Assembly: GCA_003158505.1 (NCBI GenBank)
Contig: PMJK01000130.1
Coordinates: 10,340 to 15,373 of the forward strand
DNA length: 5,034 nucleotides
Reading direction: 5' to 3'
Source of the DNA: Holophagaceae bacterium
Lineage (GTDB): Bacteria; Acidobacteriota; Holophagae; Holophagales; Holophagaceae
In this document: piece by piece, positions 1 to 5,034 of the stretch
Position numbering within the stretch: position 1 is the stretch's first letter
Layout of the letters: each line of letters begins with the position of its first letter
Position numbers and translations under genes: made by a program
Notes under the pieces: generated by a model
Seen by the model: the letters and a program-made list of their open reading frames with translations, nothing else
Told to the model about the DNA's origin: nothing
Database searches by the model: none

Positions 1-186
1 ACCTTCGAGTGGATGTGCGCGCTAAGGGCGGTGACGAGCGAAGACTTTATGACCGCGGACTGGGCCCGGCTGCCCCACGAATTACTCGACCGCATTGCGC
101 AACGAATCGTGAGGGAGGTTCGGGGCATCAATAGGGTGGTGTTTGATATCACTTCCAAGCCGCCCGCGACCATCGAGTACGAATAG
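1..186 (+). CDS. guaA: GMP synthase (glutamine-hydrolysing), C-terminal end, 5'-truncated by the window
   Basis: The first frame is open from base 1 and gives 61 residues ending in TAG. The peptide contains LRAVTSEDFMTADWARLP, then RIVREVRGINRVVFDIT and the terminal SKPPATIEYE, which is the highly conserved dimerisation-domain end of bacterial GuaA (usual ending GKPPATIEWE). GuaA converts XMP to GMP in the cytoplasm using ATP and ammonia from glutamine, the last step of guanine nucleotide synthesis. The glutaminase domain and the ATP-pyrophosphatase domain, with their catalytic residues, lie upstream of the window and cannot be checked. The stop codon overlaps the start of the next gene by one base (TAGTG), so the two are probably cotranscribed. 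The identification is firm because the tail motif is nearly diagnostic; whether the full gene is intact is unknown. Confidence 0.95.
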   Translation, partial: TFEWMCALRAVTSEDFMTADWARLPHELLDRIAQRIVREVRGINRVVFDITSKPPATIEYE

Positions 187-632
187 TGGCCAAGCGCAAC
201 GAACCCGTCCGCAAGTCGGTGAAGGACACCCTGGAGGATCTGCTGGCGGGTCACCGCGAGGCGGCCTTCAGTGGACCGGAGTCGGCCCTGAAGTATCTGC
301 GCCGCACTTTCGACGGGCAGGCCAGCCTGCCCAATGCGGTGAAGGCTGTCGCCTACGACCTGAGCGCGGACGCCCAGGCCCAGTGCGGTCAGTGGGAGGC
401 CTGCACCGAGTCGGTGAAGCTGACTCTGGGCTACCTGTCGGACCTGGAAGCGGCCTTCCCGCACGAGTACCGGAGGATGCTGGAAGGGCTGTCCTGTTTC
501 GAACGGGGTATCCAGGCTCACAGCGAACTGGGCGACTTTCACGGGGCCCTGGAGCTCTGCGAGCGGGCCATCACCTTGGGGCTGGGCGCGCACTATTCGG
601 CGAAGCGGGATTCTCTGGACTGGGCACGCTGA
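186..632 (+). CDS. hypothetical helical protein, possibly TPR-like, coupled to guaA
   Basis: This 148-residue protein starts at GTG, whose G is the last base of the guaA TAG stop; the only internal ATG start would remove two thirds of the protein, so GTG is preferred. No strong Shine-Dalgarno precedes it, which fits translation by ribosomes terminating on guaA. I do not recognise the family. The protein looks soluble and mostly alpha-helical: no signal peptide, no membrane segment, a basic N-terminus (MAKRNEPVRKSVKD), and alternating Ala/Leu-rich amphipathic helices. The C-terminal stretch (residues about 112-148, HSELGDFHGALELCERAITLGLGAHY) has the spacing of a tetratricopeptide-type helical hairpin, and residues about 60-85 (DAQAQCGQWEACTESVKLTLGYL) could form an earlier one. 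A protein-binding or scaffold role is only an inference. Codon use matches the neighbours, which supports it being a real gene. Confidence 0.75.
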   Translation: MAKRNEPVRKSVKDTLEDLLAGHREAAFSGPESALKYLRRTFDGQASLPNAVKAVAYDLSADAQAQCGQWEACTESVKLTLGYLSDLEAAFPHEYRRMLEGLSCFERGIQAHSELGDFHGALELCERAITLGLGAHYSAKRDSLDWAR

Positions 633-758
633 ATCTTGAACTTGCAAGACCGGCTAAGTTCCCTGGACGGGGTGATGACCCGGGGTTCTTGCCTGTGCGA
701 TCATCTGAAAGTAACGCCATTCAGCGGAGACACCGTTGAGACAGCATCCGGGGAGGCT
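633..758 (+). other. 126-base gap before the response regulator, no firm element
   Basis: The gap separates the guaA-linked gene from the regulator and is the likeliest place for a promoter of the regulator, but I cannot fix a convincing -35/-10 pair. The regulator's reading frame stays open through it from a TTG at 636, and would add 41 residues. These do not resemble the start of a receiver domain and have mixed, low-complexity composition, so I treat the stretch as non-coding leader. A small GGGT-GATG-ACCC hairpin near 670-681 is too weak, and lacks the T run, to be called a terminator. Confidence 0.4.
750..756 (+). promoter_or_regulatory. Shine-Dalgarno-like GGGGAGG before ATG 759
   Basis: A GGGGAGG run lies only two bases before the ATG at 759. 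The sequence is a strong match to the anti-Shine-Dalgarno core but the spacing is shorter than the usual 5-9 bases. It nonetheless supports ATG 759 over the in-frame TTG at 636 or ATG at 675, because the receiver domain begins about 12 residues after it. Confidence 0.5.
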
Positions 759-1841
759 ATGGCCGAATCGATCCAGGTGTTGCCCGAGCAGGCCAGTGTC
801 CTCGTCGTGGATGACCTGGCCATCATTCGCCTTTCGCTCCGGCATATCCTGACCAAGGCGGGCTACTGCTGCCGCGAGGCGGAAGATGTATCCGGCGCCC
901 TGGCCGTACTGGACAAGGAGTCCATCGACCTGGTGCTTTGCGACATCCAGATGCCGGGCGCCTCTGGGCTGGATCTGGTGAAGGCGCTCCGGCACCGGAT
1001 TCCCGATACTTCCGTGGTCATGGTCAGCTCCCTCGAGGATGCGGAGACGGCCATCACGTGCTTGCAGCAGGGCGCCTTCGGCTATGTGCTGAAGCCCTAC
1101 CAGCCCCGCGAGATCCTGATCCAGGTGAACGGGGCCCTGCGCCGGCGGATGCTGGAGATCGCCTTCCGGGACCGGGAGGCCCAGCTGGCCCAGAAGGTGC
1201 GGGAACAGACGGTGGAGATCCGGAATTCCCGCGAGGAGATCGCGCTCCGGCTCATTTCGGCCAGTGAGCACCGCGACAACGAAACAGGCATGCACGTGCG
1301 CCGCATCGGCCTCTATGCCGCGGAGATGGCCCGCCTCCTGGGCTGGGAACAGCCGGGCGTGGAGACCATCCAATCGGCGGCCCCCATGCACGACATCGGC
1401 AAGATCGGCGTGCCGGATGCGATCCTCCAGAAGCCAGGCGGCCTCACCGAGCACGAGTGGGTGATCATGAGGCAGCACACGGCCATGGGGGCCACCATCC
1501 TCAAGGGTTCGACGGTGCCCTTTATCCGGATGGGCGCCACCATCGCCATCAGCCATCACGAGAAGTGGGACGGGACCGGTTATCCCCGGGGCCTGCAGGG
1601 CGAGGCCATCCCGATGGAGGCGCGCATCACCGCCCTGGTCGACGTCTACGACGCCCTCAGCAACCGCCGCCACTACAAAGAACCCTGGCCCGAGGAGCAG
1701 GTGGTGGCGCTGATCCATAAGGGCAGAGGCGCGCACTTTGACCCGCTCCTGGTTGAGCTCTTCCTGGCGAACCTGGAGCGGTTCCGGATCATCCTCATGG
1801 CGAATCCCGACGAGGCCCACGACGTGGAACCGGGGATCTGA
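759..1841 (+). CDS. response regulator with HD-GYP domain, predicted c-di-GMP phosphodiesterase (RpfG-like)
   Basis: From ATG 759 the protein has 360 residues, the usual size for a REC plus HD-GYP regulator. Residues about 13-128 are a receiver: acidic pair D18 D19, phosphoacceptor D62 in LVLCDIQMPG, S90 and K112 in the switch positions. Residues about 132-165 form a charged linker helix, likely a coiled coil. The HD-GYP domain runs from about 166 to 345: E175 and H179 in ETGMHVRR, H211 D212 in HDIGKIGVPD, H240, H266 H267 in HHEKWDGTGYP (the GYP motif), and D295 in VDVYDAL. All metal-binding positions known from the family therefore look present, so hydrolysis of cyclic di-GMP to pGpG or GMP is expected. 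There is no DNA-binding or membrane segment; it should act in the cytoplasm under a histidine kinase not encoded here. One small oddity is RHYK at 304-307 where the family usually has RPYK. Confidence 0.93.
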   Translation: MAESIQVLPEQASVLVVDDLAIIRLSLRHILTKAGYCCREAEDVSGALAVLDKESIDLVLCDIQMPGASGLDLVKALRHRIPDTSVVMVSSLEDAETAITCLQQGAFGYVLKPYQPREILIQVNGALRRRMLEIAFRDREAQLAQKVREQTVEIRNSREEIALRLISASEHRDNETGMHVRRIGLYAAEMARLLGWEQPGVETIQSAAPMHDIGKIGVPDAILQKPGGLTEHEWVIMRQHTAMGATILKGSTVPFIRMGATIAISHHEKWDGTGYPRGLQGEAIPMEARITALVDVYDALSNRRHYKEPWPEEQVVALIHKGRGAHFDPLLVELFLANLERFRIILMANPDEAHDVEPGI

Positions 1842-1954
1842 TCTGACTCTGTGGGTGGGAGTCGCAGCCGGATAACCACCCTCTGGGAGTGAATTTCTTC
1901 TGTGCCTTTCAATCAGATGAAGCAGGTGTAGGCTGGGGGCCCGTGGAGGCCGCC
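1842..1954 (+). other. 113-base gap before the aldo/keto reductase, no firm element
   Basis: This gap holds a 6-base inverted repeat (GGGTGG at 1853-1858, CCACCC at 1876-1881) with a 17-base loop and no following T run, so it is a poor terminator candidate. I find no convincing promoter. The reductase frame is open back to a GTG at 1889, but the resulting 22 extra residues do not look like the family and the good ribosome binding site is at 1945-1949. Confidence 0.4.
1945..1949 (+). promoter_or_regulatory. ribosome binding site GGAGG of the aldo/keto reductase
   Basis: GGAGG stands five bases before ATG 1955, near-ideal spacing. It fixes the reductase start at 1955, giving the family-typical beginning MKLTDYRTLGRSGLRVS, rather than the upstream in-frame GTG at 1889. 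Confidence 0.75.
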
Positions 1955-3037
1955 ATGAAGCTCACCGACTACCGGACCCTCGGACGTTCGGGACTGCGAG
2001 TCAGCCCGCTCTGCCTTGGCACCATGACCTTCGGCAGCGACTGGGGCTGGGGTGCCGATGTGGCCGAAAGTCGCACCATGCTGGATTGCTACCTGGAGGC
2101 CGGAGGTAACTTCATTGACACGGCCAACATCTATACGAAGGGCCACAGCGAAGCGATCCTTGGGGACTACTTCGCCGAGCGGGGAGGCCGGAACCGGGCC
2201 GTACTGGCCACCAAGTTCTGCGGCAGCCTCTACCGGGGGGATCCCAATGCGGGCGGGGCGGGCCGGAAGGCCATCCAGCAGCAGCTGGAGCAGAGCCTGC
2301 GGCGCCTGCGCACGGACTACGTGGACCTCTACTGGATGCACTTCCACGATCCTCACACCCCAATCGAGGAAACCATGCGCGTCCTGGATGACCTGGTGCG
2401 GGCCGGAAAGGTCCGGTACCTCGGTGTCTCGGACACTCCGGCCTGGAAGGTGGCGCAGGGCCAAGCCGAAGCCCTCTGCCGGGGATGGTCTCCCTTCGTG
2501 GCCCTGCAGATCGAGTATTCGCTGATCGAACGCACAGTGGAGCATGATCTGCTGCCCATGGCTCAGGCGAACGGACTCGGCGTCACCCCATGGTCCCCCC
2601 TGAGGGGTGGTCTGCTGACGGGCAAGTACGGGCGGAACCGGCAACCGCAGGGGGAAGGCCGCCATGTGCCCGGGGTGTCGAAGAGCCTCACGGATCGCAA
2701 CTACACCATCATCGAGACCGCTGAGGCCGTGGCGGCCGAACTGGGCAGCGGCGTGGCCCAGGTGGCCTTGGCCTGGGTGCTCTCAAGGCCGGGCGTGGCC
2801 AGTCCCATCCTGGGGGCCCGGACCCTTGCTCAACTCAAGGACAACCTGCAGGCTCTGGATCTGCAATTGCCACCAGAGATGGTCACTCGCCTGGATGCGG
2901 TCAGCGAACCGGCGCCCATCTTCCCCCATGGCTTCCTGGCCAACACGAAGCACATGATGCAGAGCGGGGCCACCATCAACGGCGTCACCTCCGATCCCTG
3001 GTCATTGGCCCCGAGTTCCGATCAAGAACGCTGGTGA
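1955..3037 (+). CDS. aldo/keto reductase, NAD(P)H-dependent
   Basis: This 360-residue protein is a full-length member of the aldo/keto reductase superfamily, a cytoplasmic (beta/alpha)8-barrel enzyme reducing carbonyls with NAD(P)H. The start YRTLGRSGLRVSPLCLGTMTFG is the classic first strand. The catalytic tetrad is complete: D55 and Y60 in FIDTANIY, K87 in ATKF, H129 in LYWMHFHDP. Further barrel landmarks are KVRYLGVSD (about 154-162), the IEYSLIER segment, VTPWSPLRGGLLTGKY, and the late ILGARTLAQLKDNL cofactor-binding region. It resembles the general-stress and tolB/YajO-like branch of the family rather than the eukaryotic aldose reductases; the substrate cannot be told from sequence. It stands 113 bases after the regulator on the same strand, so cotranscription is possible but not shown. 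It converges on the respiratory operon to its right. Confidence 0.93.
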   Translation: MKLTDYRTLGRSGLRVSPLCLGTMTFGSDWGWGADVAESRTMLDCYLEAGGNFIDTANIYTKGHSEAILGDYFAERGGRNRAVLATKFCGSLYRGDPNAGGAGRKAIQQQLEQSLRRLRTDYVDLYWMHFHDPHTPIEETMRVLDDLVRAGKVRYLGVSDTPAWKVAQGQAEALCRGWSPFVALQIEYSLIERTVEHDLLPMAQANGLGVTPWSPLRGGLLTGKYGRNRQPQGEGRHVPGVSKSLTDRNYTIIETAEAVAAELGSGVAQVALAWVLSRPGVASPILGARTLAQLKDNLQALDLQLPPEMVTRLDAVSEPAPIFPHGFLANTKHMMQSGATINGVTSDPWSLAPSSDQERW

Positions 3038-3225
3038 TGCTGAATTTCGCTTAAGAACAAAGATTCACCATCAAGACACCAACCACGCAGAAACACCATG
3101 GGCTTGAAAAAGTTCATGCTGGGCCTCACTGAATCATCGGAAAGGCAATTGGCCATCGGAAACACAAAGAATACATAGATGCGATGCCAGAGCTTCCGGG
3201 CCTGGTCGGAATGGAAGGATCCACC

Positions 3226-3255
3226 GGTGAGAAACGGTGAGGAACAGTGAACAAG
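3226..3255 (+). repeat. tandem 10-base near-repeat
   Basis: GGTGAGAAAC at 3226-3235 is followed directly by GGTGAGGAAC at 3236-3245, differing at one base. A third, poorer unit AGTGAACAAG (6 of 10 matches) follows at 3246-3255. An 8-base palindrome CACCGGTG overlaps the start at 3222-3229. Confidence 0.6.
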
Positions 3256-3293
3256 AAGGACGCAGTCTCACCAGCCCTCATCGTTCCTCACCG
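3235..3293. repeat. inverted repeat with 16-base arms
   Basis: Arm 3235-3250 (CGGTGAGGAACAGTGA) pairs with arm 3278-3293 (TCATCGTTCCTCACCG): 14 Watson-Crick pairs, one G-T pair and one mismatch, around a 27-base loop. The outer 11 pairs are perfect. The transcript of either strand could fold into a long hairpin. No T run follows on either side, so it is not a standard intrinsic terminator; it may be a repeat-element palindrome or a processing or protective structure at the 3' end of the reductase message. Confidence 0.65.
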
Positions 3294-3417
3294 GTTGAAA
3301 ACAATTTTGCCCTTTCTGGTTATCGGCGAGGCTCAGCCCGAGTTCTTTCAAGAGTAAAAAGCTGAAGCCCATGCCCGAAGCAGTACCCCTGAGAACAGCC
3401 ATCGACTCGCATTTTTA

Positions 3418-3478
3418 AATCTGTGTGAATCGGTGGAATCTATGGACCTAAGCCCTTTTCTGCGTCATCTGCGGTTAA
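3418..3478. repeat. 9-10-base degenerate tandem words (AATCTGTG / TCTGCG)
   Basis: AATCTGTGTG (3418), AATCGGTGG (3428) and AATCTATGG (3437) follow each other head to tail, and after 13 bases comes TCTGCGTCA (3459) then TCTGCGGTT (3468). Read on the - strand this gives CCGCAGATGACGCAGA and later CACAGATT. I recognise this style of sequence as common in intergenic regions of many unrelated bacteria, though its function is not established. Confidence 0.55.
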
Positions 3479-3508
3479 ACACTCGCCTGGCTGTGTGTGA
3501 CCGATAAT

Positions 3509-3530
3509 CGGGAAAGATTTAGCTTTTCCG
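3509..3530. other. short hairpin downstream of the nrfD-type gene, weak terminator candidate
   Basis: CGGGAAAG (3509-3516) and CTTTTCCG (3523-3530) can pair with one G-T pair around a 6-base ATTTAG loop. It lies 30 bases past the stop of the leftward gene. There is no T run after it in the leftward direction (ATTATCGG), so intrinsic termination is doubtful. A second small palindrome, CCGATAATCGG, overlaps it at 3501-3511. Confidence 0.3.
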
Positions 3531-3559
3531 CTACGAGTATCTAAGGTCTCGATGGAACC

Positions 3560-4834
3560 CTAGGCCTGGATGGGATCGGCTTCGGGGGGAGTGGCGGGCT
3601 TGTGTCTGCCAGAGATGGTGAATTCGCCCAGCATCATGGGCACGGCCGCCTTCAGCATGCAGGTGAAGACCAGCGCGCCCAGGGAGAAGATGCCTGCGGC
3701 CACCGTGATTTCCGTGAGAGAGGGCCGGTAGACGTAGATCTCGCCGAGGGTGTCGGGTGTGAGGCCGGGGATGATGAGACCCATGCCTTTCTCGATGTAG
3801 ACGCTGGAATAGATGAGCACGCAGCCGATGTTCAGCGTGATCCAGTTCGTCCTGGTCTTGGGAATGAGGAACAGCAGGAAGGCCACGAAGCCCGTGATGA
3901 TGGAGGCCCAGGCGAAGGGCACCAGGGTGTGGTAATGGACGCCATTCTTTTCAATCCCGAACAGCAGGTACTGGAAATAGATCATGTGTTCGGTGCCGGA
4001 GTAGAGTTCCTTGAAGGACTCGGCCGCCGTCAGGAAGAGGTTGAAGCCCATGGTGTAGGCCATGAGTTCGGCGATCTTGAAGATGGCCTCATCAGTGATC
4101 TTCAACCGGGTGGTCTTGCGCAGCACTTGGAGGAGGATGAGCAGGACCGCGGGTCCCGAACAGAAGGCGGAGGCCAGGAAGCGCGGGGCGAGGATGGCCG
4201 AGTTCCAGAAGGGGCGGGCGGCCAGGCCGTTGTACAGGTAGGCCGTGACGGTGTGGATGCTGACGGCCATGGGGATGGACAGGAGCACCAGGGGAAGCAC
4301 CAGGGCTTTCTTGTAGTGCTTCTCCACATAGGCGCTGAAGAGCAGGTAGGTCACCACGAACCAGTTCAGCAGCAGGTAGAGGTTGAGGACGATCACGTCC
4401 CAGGCCAGCAGGGAGCTGGGCCAGTTGAGGCGGCCCACCAGGGGCATGATGTGCCAGAACCGGTCCGGGCGGCCGATGTCCACCATGACGAAACCGAGGC
4501 ACATGACCAGGGCGGTGATCGCCAGCATCTCGCCCAGGATGGTGATCTCCTTGATGGGGGCCCAGTCATAGATGTAGGCCGGGATCACGAGCATGATCGA
4601 GGCCGCAGCGACGCCCACCAGGAAGGTGAAGTTGCCGATGTAGAAACCCCAGGAGACCTGGTCCCGCATGTTCGTGATGATGAGGCCGTGGTTCATCTGT
4701 CCCGTATAGGCGAAGGCGCCCAGGGCGATGAGCAGGAGAAGGAACCCGATCCAGGCGTAGTAGAGCCGACTTCCCGTAGTCATGAGGCCCAGGGTGTCGG
4801 TGATGAAGGTCTTGAAATTCCTTATGTTGACCAT
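3560..4834 (-). CDS. NrfD-family integral membrane subunit, HmcC/DsrP-like
   Basis: This 424-residue protein has about ten predicted membrane helices (roughly 26-43, 66-88, 100-119, 145-167, 176-198, 213-235, 253-275, 304-325, 331-349, 372-397). Segments typical of the HmcC/DsrP branch of NrfD proteins are VSWGFYIGNFTFLVGVAAAS (60-79), VDIGRPDR (118-125), VSIHTVTAYLYNGL (191-204), ILAPRFLASAF (214-224) and IEKGMGLIIPG (347-357). Known members sit in the cytoplasmic membrane, carry no cofactor of their own, and exchange electrons between menaquinol and a partner iron-sulfur subunit. That partner ends four bases upstream, so the two are cotranscribed; the region GGGGTGTGAGG before the ATG, within the end of the upstream gene, serves as ribosome binding site. 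The exact complex (Hmc, DsrMKJOP or another) cannot be settled without the genes beyond the window. The polar tail (about 405-424) is likely cytoplasmic or periplasmic extension without known role. Confidence 0.9.
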   Translation of the reverse strand: MVNIRNFKTFITDTLGLMTTGSRLYYAWIGFLLLLIALGAFAYTGQMNHGLIITNMRDQVSWGFYIGNFTFLVGVAAASIMLVIPAYIYDWAPIKEITILGEMLAITALVMCLGFVMVDIGRPDRFWHIMPLVGRLNWPSSLLAWDVIVLNLYLLLNWFVVTYLLFSAYVEKHYKKALVLPLVLLSIPMAVSIHTVTAYLYNGLAARPFWNSAILAPRFLASAFCSGPAVLLILLQVLRKTTRLKITDEAIFKIAELMAYTMGFNLFLTAAESFKELYSGTEHMIYFQYLLFGIEKNGVHYHTLVPFAWASIITGFVAFLLFLIPKTRTNWITLNIGCVLIYSSVYIEKGMGLIIPGLTPDTLGEIYVYRPSLTEITVAAGIFSLGALVFTCMLKAAVPMMLGEFTISGRHKPATPPEADPIQA

Positions 4835-4838
4835 GGCC

Positions 4839-5034
4839 TCACACCCCGTAGAAGTAGAAGAAGTTGGGTTGGGTGTTCAGGTCTTCCTTGAACTTGAAGA
4901 CGCGCTTGTTCTCCAGGATTTCCCGGATCTCGCTCTTGGCATCCAGGAGGTTGCCGAACTTGCGGGAGCCTGTAGGGCAGATCTCCACACAGGCGGGATA
5001 GAGCCCCTTCCGGGTGCGCTGGATGCAGAAGGTG
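4839..5034 (-). CDS. 4Fe-4S ferredoxin-type subunit, HmcB/DsrO-like, C-terminal end (truncated by window)
   Basis: The - strand is open from the window edge to a TGA at 4839-4841, giving 64 residues. It begins TFCIQRTRKGLYPACVEICP, i.e. Cys-x11-Cys-x3-Cys-Pro, the end of a 4Fe-4S binding set as in the dicluster ferredoxin subunits of the DMSO-reductase, Hmc and Dsr complexes; TGSRKFGNLLD and SEIREILENKRVFKFKEDL follow, as in HmcB/DsrO, and the aromatic tail NFFYFYGV is also typical. In these complexes the subunit wires electrons between the NrfD-type membrane partner and a catalytic or multihaem cytochrome subunit. Location (periplasmic if it has a Tat signal) cannot be judged because the N-terminus is missing. 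The stop is four bases before the next start, a tight operon junction. Confidence 0.9.
   Translation of the reverse strand, partial: TFCIQRTRKGLYPACVEICPTGSRKFGNLLDAKSEIREILENKRVFKFKEDLNTQPNFFYFYGV

Larger units (their letters stand above)
3038..3559. other. 522-base gene-free spacer between convergent genes, with degenerate repeats
   Basis: No open frame here resembles a protein, and stops are frequent in all frames. The sequence is visibly richer in A+T than the genes on either side. Several stretches look like dispersed intergenic repeat remnants: 3055-3080 (GATTCACCATCAAGACACC), 3160-3180 (AACACAAAGAATACATAG), 3226-3293 (tandem and inverted repeats) and 3418-3478 (CTGTG/CTGCG words). Being between two convergent genes, it should contain transcription ends for both, but I see no stem followed by a clear T run. 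It could be a decayed mobile or repeat cassette insertion site; nothing in it encodes a transposase. Confidence 0.6.

Noticed and set aside
143..739. 198-codon frame overlapping the end of guaA and the 148-residue gene
   Set aside because: Pro/Arg/Gly-rich composition typical of a shifted frame in GC-rich DNA; it collides with a better supported frame coupled to guaA.
654..1820. 388-codon open frame on the - strand opposite the HD-GYP regulator
   Set aside because: It is the antisense shadow of a gene with all family motifs; its own product has no recognisable domain and long open antisense frames are expected in GC-rich coding DNA.
1853..1881. GGGTGG / CCACCC inverted repeat after the regulator as a terminator
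   Set aside because: Only six pairs, a 17-base loop and no T run afterwards.
1..3037. A single functional system linking guaA, the c-di-GMP regulator and the reductase
   Set aside because: GTP is the precursor of c-di-GMP, which makes the neighbourhood suggestive, but gaps of 126 and 113 bases and the unrelated reductase give no evidence beyond adjacency.
3411..3416. T run at 3412-3416 as an intrinsic terminator for the aldo/keto reductase
   Set aside because: No GC-rich stem stands immediately before it, and it is almost 380 bases past the stop codon.
3226..3478. CRISPR array in the repeat-bearing spacer
   Set aside because: The repeated words are 9-10 bases, in direct tandem and without regular unique spacers, and no cas gene is present.
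3602..4891. 429-codon open frame on the + strand opposite the NrfD-type gene
   Set aside because: The product is a Gly/Asp/Glu/His/Gln-rich string without domain character, a mirror of the hydrophobic codons of the real - strand gene.

Overview
The window looks like ordinary chromosomal sequence from a GC-rich, anaerobic or facultatively anaerobic Gram-negative bacterium. The combination of guaA, a REC/HD-GYP regulator and an HmcBC/DsrOP-type ferredoxin plus NrfD pair would fit a Holophagae-type Acidobacteriota (Geothrix/Holophaga-like) or a deltaproteobacterial-type anaerobe. That placement is an inference from gene content and base composition only; no marker here decides it.

Left part, all on the + strand. 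Bases 1-186 are the C-terminal end of GMP synthase (guaA). Its TAG stop shares a base with the GTG start of a 148-residue helical, possibly TPR-like protein of unknown function (186-632). A 126-base gap follows, then a 360-residue response regulator with a C-terminal HD-GYP domain (759-1841), predicted to hydrolyse cyclic di-GMP. After another 113-base gap comes a 360-residue aldo/keto reductase with an intact catalytic tetrad (1955-3037).

Middle part. Bases 3038-3559 form a 522-base gene-free spacer between convergent genes. It is visibly richer in A+T than the genes around it. It holds short tandem near-repeats, a 16-base-arm inverted repeat, and word clusters (CACAGATT-, ACGCAGA- and ACACAAAGA-like) resembling the decayed intergenic repeat sequence scattered through many bacterial genomes. 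This is the least explained part of the window.

Right part, on the - strand. A ferredoxin-like subunit (4839-5034, running off the edge) and an NrfD-family membrane subunit (3560-4834) lie 4 bases apart and clearly share an operon that is read leftwards and ends at the spacer. They resemble the periplasmic iron-sulfur and membrane quinone-interacting subunits of Hmc/DsrMKJOP-type respiratory complexes, which pass electrons between menaquinone and periplasmic or cytoplasmic redox partners. The rest of that complex should lie beyond base 5034.

The genes do not form one system: nucleotide synthesis, c-di-GMP signalling, a stand-alone oxidoreductase and a respiratory complex simply adjoin. I see no CRISPR array, tRNA, rRNA, transposase or phage gene, and no strong case for a new multi-gene system.
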